Assembly: GCF_016403105.1 (NCBI RefSeq)
Contig: NZ_CP046155.1
Location: forward strand, 2,289,906-2,353,905
Reading direction: 5' to 3'
DNA length: 64,000 nt
From: Leptolyngbya sp. BL0902
Lineage (GTDB): Bacteria; Cyanobacteriota; Cyanobacteriia; Phormidesmidales; Phormidesmidaceae
The notes beneath the pieces were generated by a model. It searched no databases. It was not told the origin of the DNA and saw nothing but the letters and a program-made list of their open reading frames with translations. Of the stretch, positions 9,314 through 18,166 are shown piece after piece; the first letter of the stretch is position 1; each line of letters starts with the position of its first letter. The translations under genes and the position numbers were made by a program.

Positions 9314-10150
9314 ATGGCCGTGAGTCTCGATATTCCCCCGCCCCCTCCCCTGAGCCGCGTTAAGCTGTTAGAAGGCCAAGGTAATGCCCTCTATGCCGCC
9401 GGACGCTACAGCGAAGCCCTGACTCGGTTTGAGGAGTGTCTAGCGCTTCAGCCCAATCGCCCCGAAGTTTGGACGCTCCATGGCTTTTGTTTAACTGCCC
9501 TAAAACGCTTTGAGGATTCTCTCCATAGCTTTGACCGAGCGGTGGCTCTAGATTCGGACTGTGCCTTAGCATGGCACGGTAAGGGCCATGCCCTGGGCAA
9601 ACTCAGCCGTTTTGAGGATGCCACCCTGCACCTGCAAGAGGCGCTACGAATCAATCCTGCTGATAGCAAAGCTTGGTACAACCTAGGGACGGCCCAAAAT
9701 CAGCTGCGGCAGTACGATCCAGCCATTGTCAGCTTTGGGCAGAGTCTGAAGCTCAACCCTAACGACCACCGTGCCCGATACAACCAAGGGGTAGCGCTCT
9801 GTGGCTTGCACCGCTACGAAGAAGCCCTAGACACCCTGCGGCAAGCCCTGGCCCTCAAGCCGACGGCCCACTACATCTGGAACCAGTGCGGCACGGCTTT
9901 AATCCAACTAGGTCGCTACGCCGAGGCCCGCGCCGCCTTCGATACGTCCCTGCGCCACCACGCTGATAATCCCAATGCCTGGTACGGCAAGGCCCGTGCC
10001 TACGCCATGGCGGGCGATTTAGAGCAGACCCTTCAGAGCCTCTATCGCACCTTTGTGCTTAGCCCCTACGTCTATAAGGTCATGGTGCAGATCGACGCCC
10101 ACTTTGACGGTCTGCGAGACGATCCCCAATTTCAAAAACTGATCGACTGA
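9314..10150 (+). CDS. Tetratricopeptide repeat protein
   Basis: A 278-residue protein made almost entirely of tandem TPR units (about six, from residue 15 to 245), with the usual W/L-G-Y-A-F-A-P spacing, for example AWYNLGTAQNQLRQYDPAIV and ARYNQGVALCGLHRYEEALD. It has no signal peptide or membrane segment and is probably a cytoplasmic scaffold for protein-protein interaction. A WD40-TPR-DUF4912 gene follows 106 bases downstream on the same strand, so the two may work together. The partner is unknown. Confidence 0.9.
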   Translation: MAVSLDIPPPPPLSRVKLLEGQGNALYAAGRYSEALTRFEECLALQPNRPEVWTLHGFCLTALKRFEDSLHSFDRAVALDSDCALAWHGKGHALGKLSRFEDATLHLQEALRINPADSKAWYNLGTAQNQLRQYDPAIVSFGQSLKLNPNDHRARYNQGVALCGLHRYEEALDTLRQALALKPTAHYIWNQCGTALIQLGRYAEARAAFDTSLRHHADNPNAWYGKARAYAMAGDLEQTLQSLYRTFVLSPYVYKVMVQIDAHFDGLRDDPQFQKLID

Positions 10151-10256
10151 CATAGATTGGCTGAAGCGGCTTAATTTATGTCCCCAAGCGAACCCCAAAC
10201 GGGCCATCTACGGTATCCTTTAGCAGATTCTCCCTGACCCTGCGGTGCGGATATTC

Positions 10257-13200
10257 ATGGAAAAGCTGCCTAGGCCATCGTTGTTTGTGCTGTCGCTGAT
10301 TGGAGCCTTGGCTGTGGGGCCGAGCCTGGAGGGGGTCTGGCAGGGTGAGGAGATCAGGGCCACCGTAGGGTTTCCTCTGCCCCTGGCCGAGGCGTCATCC
10401 ATGGCCCAGGCTCCGGCCCCCCCACCCCCCACCTCGGAGATCGCCGCAGCCCCCCCTGTCTTAGCCCTATCGCCGGATGGACAGTACCTCGTGCGGGGCA
10501 CCGCAACCGGGGATCTGGTATGGCTTGATGATCAGGGGCAGGCCACGGCCCAAACCGTAGCCCAGGCCCACCGAGGGGCCGTGCTGGCGGTGGTCATTAG
10601 CCGCGACGGGCAAACGGTGATCTCCGCCGGAGCCGATGGGGCCGTGCGCCGCTGGGATCGCCAAGGTAATGCCCTAGGGGAGGCCATCCTCAGCCAAGGG
10701 AGCCCCCTGACAGCCCTGGCCCTCAGCCCCGATGGCCAAGGGTTAATCGCAGGGCGGGCTGATGGCTTAGTGGAGCCATGGTCGCTGGCGACGGGGACAG
10801 CCCAGGGGGATCCGGTCGCCGCCCACGCAGCGGCCATCCAGTCCCTCGACTATATGAGTGGTGGCCAAAACTGGGTCAGTGGTAGCCAAGACGGCAGCTT
10901 AGCCCTATGGAATGCGGACGGTAGTCCAGCAGGACGCATTCCATCGGCCCACGGTGGCGGAGTCAGCCAGGTGGTCAGCAGCCCCGATGGCCAAGGGATA
11001 GTGTCTGCCGGGGGAGATGGCACCCTGCGATTTTGGGATCGCGTCACCTTCCAACCGCGCGGGGAGACCCTAGCGGCCCATGGGGCTCCCATTCGCGCCG
11101 TCGCCTACAGCCCCGATAGCCGCACCTTAGCTACTGCCGCTGCCGATGGCAGTTTGCGCCTGTGGAACATCGACGGCACCAGTCGCTGGTCTGAGCCTGT
11201 AATGCTAGACAGCGAGCCTCGTTTCCTTGGGTTCACCCCAGCGGGAGATTTAGTCGTTGGCACCGTGGATGGTCGCGTGGAGCGCCGTGGCCCCCAGGGC
11301 AATGTCGTGGCGTTAACCCGCGCCCAGGCACCCTCCTCTGAAGATCCTGTCCTCAGCCCGCCCGATGGGTTTAGTGCTCTCCAAAACCTGCCCCAAAACA
11401 CCTGGTGGATTTTAGCTGCTGTTCCGGCCCTGCTGATTTTGGCAGGAGCTGTGGGGGCGCTGCTGGGGGGGCGTTCCCCGGAGGAGGAAACGGCGGCGGC
11501 AGGGGCCGAGGAGACCGACCTTGGCCCTGAGCCTAGAGCCCATGAAACCGACGAAGCCGACGAAGCCGACGAAGCCAAAGGAACAGCGGCGGATCTAGAC
11601 CCGCGCAACTACCACAATGCAGCAATGGAAGCGGGAATTGGAGAAGCCGATGCTTCTGAAGGGGTGGCCTCGCGCTCAGTTCAGCCGCTCGCTAACCCAA
11701 CGGATGCCCAACCGCCCGCCCTGCCACCCGAAGCCGACCTAAGCTGGGACTGGGCCGAGACAACCCCCACCAAGGCCACGTCTCTACAGGCCGACCCCGC
11801 CAACCCATTGCCTCCCGAAGCCAGTCTCGTGGCTGATCGCAGCACCAACCCCCAGCCCCCGGCCAACAAGCTAGAACAGGCGCGGGCGGATCTGGCTGGA
11901 GGGCGTCAGCAGCTGCGGGCAGGCCAGTATGAGGCGGCTCTTTTATGCTTTAACAGCGCCATTGAGGCCACCGAGGTGGAGCGCCTCAAAGCCGAAGCTC
12001 TGAGTACACCCATGGGTGGGATTAACGCCCTGGCCACCCAGGCCCAAACCCAGCGGGGCCATGCCCTGGGGCTCTTGGATCAACCCAGCGAAGCCATGGA
12101 GAGCTATAACACGGCCCTGGGGCTGGATAGTGCGGCCCTAGAAGCCTGGGTAGGCAAGGGCCGACTGTTGATGGCCCTGGGGCGCTACGAGGAGGCACTC
12201 TTCTGCTTTGATAGCGCCCTAGAACTAGACAGCAGCCTGGGGCCAGCCTGGGCCGGAAAAGGGCAAGCCCTCCTGCGCCTAGGCCGCCATGCCGAAGGCC
12301 AAACCTGTCACCACCGCGCCATTGCCCTGGGTTTGGAAAGCCTGGGGCCACTGCCGCCCTACCCCACCCTCGATCCTGACACCGGGCGGGCTTCCGATGA
12401 CGCGGCGATGGCGACCATCAATGACCCGGTTTTTCCCCTAGAGCCTTTGGTTGCCGCTCCTAGCCATGGCGATCCCGACGTTCCCCTGGCCCTTCAGCAG
12501 GTGGTGATGGGGTTGCCCTCCGCTGACACCGACCTAGCCTATGCCTTCCCCAGCGACTATGGAGTACCACCAGAGCTGATGGCCGACGTGGCCGATTTAC
12601 CCAGTCAGGCGGAAAACAGCGTGGAAGCACCCACTTGGCCATCCACCTCGGCGGAGCCCAGCCCCCTGTCTCAGGATTTGGGAACAGCGCCTTGGGTGGA
12701 GCCTATCCCTGAGGATCGGGAGGCTGAAGATAGCCCAACCGTGAAAGAGGTAGATCCCAGTCATGCTTCGGATCTTTCGGTGGAGAACCGCTGGAACCCA
12801 GACCAGGGATGGCCCACCCCCAAGGCCACCGCCCTTGATCCGTCGGCCCTAGATACCCCTAGCGGATCTCGATCAATCTCATCGGGAGCCGCTGTGTCCC
12901 CGTCCGCCGAAGCAGCCCCAGGGAATTGGCCAGGGAATTGGGGGGCGTCCTGGGCCGCAGAGGCGTCCGCAGAGTTGATTCCCCCGGTCGAGTTTGACGA
13001 AAATTGGCCCCAGGATCTGCCCCCAGAGGTGATCGCAGCAATGGCCAGCATTCCTGCTGGGTCGCCCGATGCCTTTGGGCCACTCCCTCCGGTGTCTCCT
13101 CCCACCCCTCCTCCGGTAGCCGCTCTCATTCAGAGTGGCATCACGCTGACCCTCGACCGATCCCAGGGGCCGCGCTTCTACGCCCTTTGGCACATTGAGG

Positions 13201-13463
13201 AGGAAGATCGGATCCAGGCGAAGCAGGCTGGGGGCGAAATCCTGGCGGTGCGCCTCTACGACGTGACCGGACACCCCACCCAAACGCCCCTGCCGCCCCC
13301 CGTAGAAGAGCAGCGCTGCCACGACGACTTTGCCCAGGACTGGTATCTAGCCATTCCCCGCTGGAATCGCATCTATCTCGCCGAAATTGGCTACCTCTCC
13401 AGCCGTGGACAGTGGCAAGCCTTGGCTCGATCCTCGGAGGTGCCCGCCCTGGCCAACGGCTGA
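10257..13463 (+). CDS. WD40 - transmembrane - TPR - DUF4912 fusion protein
   Basis: A 1068-residue modular protein. An N-terminal hydrophobic segment (about residues 8-22, signal peptide or anchor) precedes WD40 repeats (about 60-360) with units such as LALSPDGQYLV and AVAYSPDSRTLATAAADGSL. A transmembrane helix (about 383-405) follows, then an acidic/Pro-rich linker, a TPR region (about 541-690), a long disordered acidic stretch, and a C-terminal DUF4912 domain (about 958-1060) with FYALWHIEE and DWYLAIPRWNRIYLAEIGY. If the N-terminus is exported, the propeller is periplasmic and the TPR/DUF4912 half cytoplasmic. The ATG at 10257 was preferred to the GTG at 10245; neither has a clear ribosome-binding site. 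The function is unknown. The DevBCCA exporter genes start about 100 bases downstream. Confidence 0.85.
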   Translation: MEKLPRPSLFVLSLIGALAVGPSLEGVWQGEEIRATVGFPLPLAEASSMAQAPAPPPPTSEIAAAPPVLALSPDGQYLVRGTATGDLVWLDDQGQATAQTVAQAHRGAVLAVVISRDGQTVISAGADGAVRRWDRQGNALGEAILSQGSPLTALALSPDGQGLIAGRADGLVEPWSLATGTAQGDPVAAHAAAIQSLDYMSGGQNWVSGSQDGSLALWNADGSPAGRIPSAHGGGVSQVVSSPDGQGIVSAGGDGTLRFWDRVTFQPRGETLAAHGAPIRAVAYSPDSRTLATAAADGSLRLWNIDGTSRWSEPVMLDSEPRFLGFTPAGDLVVGTVDGRVERRGPQGNVVALTRAQAPSSEDPVLSPPDGFSALQNLPQNTWWILAAVPALLILAGAVGALLGGRSPEEETAAAGAEETDLGPEPRAHETDEADEADEAKGTAADLDPRNYHNAAMEAGIGEADASEGVASRSVQPLANPTDAQPPALPPEADLSWDWAETTPTKATSLQADPANPLPPEASLVADRSTNPQPPANKLEQARADLAGGRQQLRAGQYEAALLCFNSAIEATEVERLKAEALSTPMGGINALATQAQTQRGHALGLLDQPSEAMESYNTALGLDSAALEAWVGKGRLLMALGRYEEALFCFDSALELDSSLGPAWAGKGQALLRLGRHAEGQTCHHRAIALGLESLGPLPPYPTLDPDTGRASDDAAMATINDPVFPLEPLVAAPSHGDPDVPLALQQVVMGLPSADTDLAYAFPSDYGVPPELMADVADLPSQAENSVEAPTWPSTSAEPSPLSQDLGTAPWVEPIPEDREAEDSPTVKEVDPSHASDLSVENRWNPDQGWPTPKATALDPSALDTPSGSRSISSGAAVSPSAEAAPGNWPGNWGASWAAEASAELIPPVEFDENWPQDLPPEVIAAMASIPAGSPDAFGPLPPVSPPTPPPVAALIQSGITLTLDRSQGPRFYALWHIEEEDRIQAKQAGGEILAVRLYDVTGHPTQTPLPPPVEEQRCHDDFAQDWYLAIPRWNRIYLAEIGYLSSRGQWQALARSSEVPALANG
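11550..11576. repeat. 9-bp in-frame microsatellite (GACGAAGCC x3)
   Basis: Three exact copies of GACGAAGCC encode three Asp-Glu-Ala units in the acidic linker just after the transmembrane helix of the WD40-TPR-DUF4912 protein. The copy number could vary between strains without breaking the frame. Confidence 0.85.
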
Positions 13464-13526
13464 GCGGCATTGGGTTACGTTCCGTTGCGTTGATTGACGG
13501 TACTACACCGTTCAGTTAGGTTTGAG

Positions 13527-13557
13527 GGGCTACGTTTGCCCTTCACTGCCGTAGCCC
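13527..13557 (+). promoter_or_regulatory. Perfect inverted repeat in front of the devBCCA operon
   Basis: GGGCTACG and CGTAGCCC form a perfect 8-bp stem with a 15-base loop, ending 8 bases before the devB ATG at 13566. In RNA it would mask the region where a ribosome-binding site should be; in DNA it could be an operator. Confidence 0.4.
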
Positions 13558-13565
13558 GAAGCGAT

Positions 13566-14735
13566 ATGACGATTCAGTCCACCGATTTTTGGAAAAAGCC
13601 CAGCCTATGGATGGCGCTGGTCGCTTTGGTGTTGGTCGGGCTGGGGTCTACCCTGGCCGTGCGCCATCAACTCGCCGTGCGCCAAGCTGCCCAAGAGCGC
13701 GCCGCCCTACCCCCGCCTCGCCAGGTAAAGGTGGTGGCCCTGGGGCGCATTGAACCCGCAAGTCGCGTGGTGCAGGTGTCGGCCTCCGAGGCAGGTCGGA
13801 TTGATCGGCTGATGGTGGCCAAGGGCGACCAGGTAGAGGAAGGGCAGATCGTGGCCTATCTGGATCGCTACGCGGTGCGACGGGCAGAGCGGGATTTGGC
13901 CGCCAGCCAACTGGCCGAAGCCCAGGCCCAACTGGCGGCTCAACGCAACCTGGGGCAGGCCCAAGTCCAGGAGGCCAACACCCGTCTGGCCCAGGTGAAT
14001 GCACCCCAGCAGTCGGCCATTGCGGCCCAGGCGGCGGCGGTGCAAAGCCTCCAAGCCCAGTTAAATGTGGCCGAAATTGACCTAGCCCGCTTCCAGCAGT
14101 TGCACCATTCTGGAGCCATTGCCCGTCAAGAACTTGACCGTCAGCAGGCCGCAGTCAACCAACTGCGGGCCGACGTTGCCAATGCCCAGGCCACTCAACA
14201 GCGCCTAGAGCAATCTCGTGCCACCGACATGACCAACGCCGAGGCTCAACTGGCGTCAGTGCAGGCCAACACAACCTTGGCCCAACTGCAAAGCCGAGTG
14301 GATTCCGCTGCCCAAGCCCTGGCCCTGGCCGAGGCTCAGCTCGCCCTCACGGTGGTGCGCTCTCCCCAGGCAGGGCAGGTGTTGAATGTGCTGGCCTACC
14401 CTGGAGAAGCAGTCGCTCCGGGCAGCGGGCCGATTTTGTCCCTGGGGGATACCCGCCAAATGTACGTGGTCTCCGAAGTTTACGAAACGGACATTGGCCG
14501 CGTGAACCTGGGCCAGCCCGCCACCGTCACCAGCCGCAACGGAGCTTTTCCCGGCACCCTCACCGGAACTGTAGAGGAAATCGGCCTCCAAATTGCCAAA
14601 AACGACGTGATTGACGATGACCCCGCCGCCAATGCCGATGCTCGCGTCGTCGAAGTCCGCGTCCGCCTCGACCAAAGCGAGGTCGTCGCCGCTCTCACAA
14701 ATCTTCAGGTGGATGTGGCCATTGATATTGAGTAG
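13566..14735 (+). CDS. devB: DevB-type membrane fusion protein of an ABC exporter
   Basis: A periplasmic adaptor (HlyD/DevB family, 389 residues) that links an inner-membrane ABC exporter to a TolC-like outer-membrane channel. It shows an N-terminal membrane anchor (about residues 11-32), a lipoyl-like half motif (GRIEPASRVVQVSASEAGRI), long Ala/Gln-rich coiled-coil helices (about 95-260) and a C-terminal beta-barrel region (LTVVRSPQAGQVLNV, SEVYETDIGRVNLGQPATV). The ATG at 13566 is chosen; a TTG at 13494 would add 24 residues over a hairpin. Two devC genes and devA follow. In Anabaena the homologous DevBCA exports heterocyst glycolipids; the substrate here is unknown. Confidence 0.93.
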   Translation: MTIQSTDFWKKPSLWMALVALVLVGLGSTLAVRHQLAVRQAAQERAALPPPRQVKVVALGRIEPASRVVQVSASEAGRIDRLMVAKGDQVEEGQIVAYLDRYAVRRAERDLAASQLAEAQAQLAAQRNLGQAQVQEANTRLAQVNAPQQSAIAAQAAAVQSLQAQLNVAEIDLARFQQLHHSGAIARQELDRQQAAVNQLRADVANAQATQQRLEQSRATDMTNAEAQLASVQANTTLAQLQSRVDSAAQALALAEAQLALTVVRSPQAGQVLNVLAYPGEAVAPGSGPILSLGDTRQMYVVSEVYETDIGRVNLGQPATVTSRNGAFPGTLTGTVEEIGLQIAKNDVIDDDPAANADARVVEVRVRLDQSEVVAALTNLQVDVAIDIE

Positions 14736-14741
14736 CGCCCT

Positions 14742-15941
14742 ATGCCCCCCAAGTCCAACGCCAAGCCAACCCGTCGGCCCCGATTGTCGCCGCCTCGGCA
14801 CATTCCCCTAGCCTGGTACAACCTGCGCCACGACCGGGCTAGGCTCTTTGTGGCCGTGGCAGGCGTCACCTTTGCGGTGCTGCTCATGTTCATGAATTTG
14901 GGCTTTCTGGGAGCCTTGGTGAACACCACCTCTAACTTCTACGACCAGTTCAATGCCGACATTGTGCTGATGTCACCCCAATCGCTGGAAATTAGCACCA
15001 CTAAAGCCTTCCCCCGTGAACGCCTCTACCAAGCCGCTGGCATTGAGGGCATAGAGCGGGTAATGCCCCTGTATATGGAATATTCCCTCTGGAAAAATCC
15101 CGAAACAAAAATCAGCCGCGCCCTGTTTGTCTACGCCATTAACCCCATGGATCCGGTATTTCTGATGCCGGAACTCAGCACCCCAGAGGGCCGTCGGGCC
15201 TTAGAAATTCCCAATTCTACTTTTATTGATCGGCTCTCTCGACCAGAATTTGGCCCCCAAACCCTTGGCCTAGAAACAGAAACCGACCGTCGCCGCATTA
15301 CCATTGTGGGTCAGTACGATCTAGGTGGGGGCTTTGCCGCCGATGGCACCCTAGTGATGAGTGATCAGAACTTTATGCGATACTTTTCCCCTCGCACCCT
15401 AAGTCAGGTAAATATGGGCCTGGTACAGCTCGAACCAGGGGCCGATCCTCAGCGGGTAAAACAGGCAATTTTAGACCGTCTTCCTGCCGACGTAGAAGCC
15501 TACACCAAACCAGAAATTATTCGCAAGGAAAGTCAGTTTTGGATTCAAACAACCTCCATTGGCTTTATTTTTGGCCTGGGGGTGCTGATTTCCTTCGTCG
15601 TTGGCACCGTGATTGTCTACCAAATTTTGTATACCGACATCCATGAGCATCTACGGGAATATGCCACCCTAAAAGCCATTGGCTACGGAGGAGATTACTT
15701 ATTTAAAACGGTAATTCAAGAATCTATTATCTTAGCGGTGATGGGCTATGTACCAGGGTTGATACTGTCTCTAGCCCTGTACGAAATGGCGACCCAAGCG
15801 ACCGCTGGTACGCTACCCCTCAAAATGACCATTTCACGGGTCATCCTCGTCTTCACCCTGACCGGAATGATGTGTGTGATCTCCGGCCTAATTTCGGTTC
15901 GCAAAGCTGTCACAGCCGATCCTGCGGAGGTCTTTGCTTAA
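14742..15941 (+). CDS. devC: DevC-type ABC exporter permease, first copy
   Basis: A 399-residue MacB/FtsX-like permease with an N-terminal transmembrane helix (about residues 33-60), a large periplasmic domain and three C-terminal helices. It carries the DevC signatures AWYNLRHDRARLFVAVAGV and ILYTDIHEHLREYATLKAIG. It starts 6 bases after devB, in the same transcription unit. It is recognisably homologous to the following gene, but the two differ along their whole length, so this is an old duplication rather than a recent one. Confidence 0.93.
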   Translation: MPPKSNAKPTRRPRLSPPRHIPLAWYNLRHDRARLFVAVAGVTFAVLLMFMNLGFLGALVNTTSNFYDQFNADIVLMSPQSLEISTTKAFPRERLYQAAGIEGIERVMPLYMEYSLWKNPETKISRALFVYAINPMDPVFLMPELSTPEGRRALEIPNSTFIDRLSRPEFGPQTLGLETETDRRRITIVGQYDLGGGFAADGTLVMSDQNFMRYFSPRTLSQVNMGLVQLEPGADPQRVKQAILDRLPADVEAYTKPEIIRKESQFWIQTTSIGFIFGLGVLISFVVGTVIVYQILYTDIHEHLREYATLKAIGYGGDYLFKTVIQESIILAVMGYVPGLILSLALYEMATQATAGTLPLKMTISRVILVFTLTGMMCVISGLISVRKAVTADPAEVFA

Positions 15942-15944
15942 CCG

Positions 15945-17117
15945 ATGTTTCCTACTCCCCTTGCCCTCCTCAATCTCACCCATGACCGCAAAAAGTTTGC
16001 GACTTCAGTGGCGGGGGTAGCCTTTGCCGTGTTGCTGATGTTTTTATTTAATGGGTTTAAAAATGCGCTCTACGACAGCCAAACGCAGCTTTTAACCGAG
16101 CTTAATGGTGAGATTGTCATCATCAATCGGCTGAAGGAAAATATGTTTGTGCCTCGTTCCTTTGCCCGACGGCGGCTGTACCAAGCCCAAGCCTTTGAGG
16201 GAGTGGAAGGGGCCTACGCCATCTATACCAGCGAAGCCCGCTGGAAAAACCCCGAAACCCGCAAAACTCGGCCTGTGCGGGTGATTGCCTACAACCCCGC
16301 AGATCCGGTGCTGCTGTTGCCCGATGTGCTGGCCCACCGAGAAGACCTAACAATGCCCAACACGGCCCTCATTGATAGTCGCGCCAGGGCGGAACTAGGG
16401 CCAAGGGAAGCCGGAGTGATTACAGAACTAGCAGATCGAGAAATTCGCATTGTAGGCACCTTCAGCCTAGGCACAGACTTTGCTGCGGGCAACGGCAATT
16501 TAATCATGAGCGATCAGAATTTCCTGCGTTTTTTTGCCAACCGTGGCCCCGAGGAAGCCGAACGCAGTTTTTCTACCGCCGATATTGGTCTTTTGCACAC
16601 CGCACCGGATACTGATATTCATGCCCTCGTCACAACTCTGCGGGAAAACCTGCCCCAAGATGTTTTGATCTTACCTAGAGATGGGCGCGAAGGCTTCATC
16701 ATGCGGGAGCGGCTCTACTGGGAACAAAATACCAACATTGGCTTTGTATTTTCTCTTCTGACGGCTATGGGCTTTGTCGTCGGTATTATTTTGGTATATC
16801 AAATCCTCTACACTGACGTAGCTGATCATTGGTCAGAATATGCCACTCTCAAAGCCATTGGCTATACCAATCGTTATCTGATGGGCGTGGTGATTCAGGA
16901 GGCCATCATTCTCTCTGTATTTGGCTTTATTCCTGGCTTCTTAATTAGTCGAATTTTCTATAACCTAGGTGCAACGGTAACAGGCTTGGTCTTTAAAATG
17001 ACGATAGAGCGAGTTGTCAATCTCTATATTTTAACCTTTGTGATGTGTTTAGTCTCTGGCTTAATTGCCGTTCGTAAAGTGCAGCGCACCGACCCAGCGG
17101 AGGTCTTTGGTCTATGA
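15945..17117 (+). CDS. devC: DevC-type ABC exporter permease, second copy
   Basis: A 390-residue paralogue of the preceding permease with the same topology. Shared signatures include LNLTHDRKKFATSVAGVAFA, the RLYQA segment, KNPETRKTR, and ILYTDVADHWSEYATLKAIG near the C-terminus. It begins 3 bases after the first devC and overlaps devA by 4 bases (ATGA), showing translational coupling. Two DevC proteins with one DevB and one DevA suggest a heterodimeric membrane core. Confidence 0.93.
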   Translation: MFPTPLALLNLTHDRKKFATSVAGVAFAVLLMFLFNGFKNALYDSQTQLLTELNGEIVIINRLKENMFVPRSFARRRLYQAQAFEGVEGAYAIYTSEARWKNPETRKTRPVRVIAYNPADPVLLLPDVLAHREDLTMPNTALIDSRARAELGPREAGVITELADREIRIVGTFSLGTDFAAGNGNLIMSDQNFLRFFANRGPEEAERSFSTADIGLLHTAPDTDIHALVTTLRENLPQDVLILPRDGREGFIMRERLYWEQNTNIGFVFSLLTAMGFVVGIILVYQILYTDVADHWSEYATLKAIGYTNRYLMGVVIQEAIILSVFGFIPGFLISRIFYNLGATVTGLVFKMTIERVVNLYILTFVMCLVSGLIAVRKVQRTDPAEVFGL

Positions 17118-17899
17118 GTATCTTCCCTGCTGCATTCCCTTCAGATTCAGAGCCCCCACTCAATGATGTCTCTGTGCAGGTGCAGGGGCTCAACTATTTC
17201 TTTGGTAAAGGCGACCTGCGAAAACAAGCCCTCTTTGAAATTAACCTTAGCCTTCACCGGGGCCAGATTGTCATTATGACTGGCCCCTCTGGTTCTGGCA
17301 AAACTACCCTACTCACGCTGATTGGTGCCCTGCGGACAGTGGAACAAGGCAGTTTGCAGGTGCTAGGACGTGAGCTCCATGGTTTAGGCCATCGTCAGCG
17401 GGTGGAAGTGCGGCGGAATATTGGGTTTATTTTCCAGGCTCACAATTTATTTGCGTCCCTCACGGCAGCTCAAAATGTGGAAATGGCCGTAGAACTCACG
17501 AGTGGACTGCGACAAAAGCGCCAGCGGGCGGTAGAAATGCTAGCGCGGGTTGGTTTAGCAGATCGAGTGGATTATAAACCCGCTAACCTTTCCGGCGGAC
17601 AAAAACAGCGGGTGGCCATTGCCCGCGCCCTGGTCAACCATCCCCAACTCATTTTGGCCGACGAACCCACAGCGGCCCTCGACAAAAAATCCGGGCGCGA
17701 TGTCGTCACCATCATGCAGCAGCTCGCCAAAGAGGAGAACTGTACTATCCTCATAGTCACTCACGACAACCGTATTTTGGATGTAGCCGACCGTATTATT
17801 AATCTAGTGGATGGTCGTCTAGAATCTGATGAAAGCCCCCAGCAATTTGCCGACGCCCACGCCCTTAAAGCTCTAGATGGTAGTATGTTTGTCATGTAG
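17114..17899 (+). CDS. devA: DevA-type ABC exporter ATP-binding protein
   Basis: The 261-residue ATPase of the exporter (LolD/MacB-like class). All motifs are intact: Walker A GPSGSGKTTL, Q-loop in FIFQAHNLF, signature LSGGQKQRVAIARAL, Walker B LILADEPTAALD and the H-loop in IVTHDNR. The ATG overlaps the end of the second devC. It energises DevB-DevC1-DevC2, presumably with a TolC-like channel encoded elsewhere. A dispersed repeat lies 59 bases after its stop codon. Confidence 0.95.
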   Translation: MSIFPAAFPSDSEPPLNDVSVQVQGLNYFFGKGDLRKQALFEINLSLHRGQIVIMTGPSGSGKTTLLTLIGALRTVEQGSLQVLGRELHGLGHRQRVEVRRNIGFIFQAHNLFASLTAAQNVEMAVELTSGLRQKRQRAVEMLARVGLADRVDYKPANLSGGQKQRVAIARALVNHPQLILADEPTAALDKKSGRDVVTIMQQLAKEENCTILIVTHDNRILDVADRIINLVDGRLESDESPQQFADAHALKALDGSMFVM

Positions 17900-17957
17900 A
17901 GTCTGACGCTATGCAAGCTCAGGAAGGCAACCATCCTGCCTGAAATAGACATGACTA

Positions 17958-18088
17958 AGTAGAATGGCTAAATTAAAATTAAGAGTTTGGCTCCGGGTTT
18001 CGACTGCGCTCAACCCTCCTTCTGCCTTGCGTGGGGGCATTGAGAAAAGTCGAAATGCGTTTTACCCATAATTGTGCCCCCTTACTTA
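17958..18088. repeat. Dispersed ~130-bp intergenic repeat, copy 2
   Basis: This block matches 7489-7617 over its whole length with about a dozen differences, including a 2-base insertion (AAGAGTTTGG). The central hairpin arms have drifted (TTTCGACTGCGCTCAA against TTGAGAAAAGTCGAAA), so this copy folds less well. Both copies are in the same orientation. It sits between devA and the YbjN-like gene. Confidence 0.88.
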
Positions 18089-18166
18089 AGAGGAGCTTTT
18101 CACGACATGAAAAAATTAGACTAAGTCCTGATTGATCGCGAGTTCTGCATTGGTGTTTCTCTTCCT

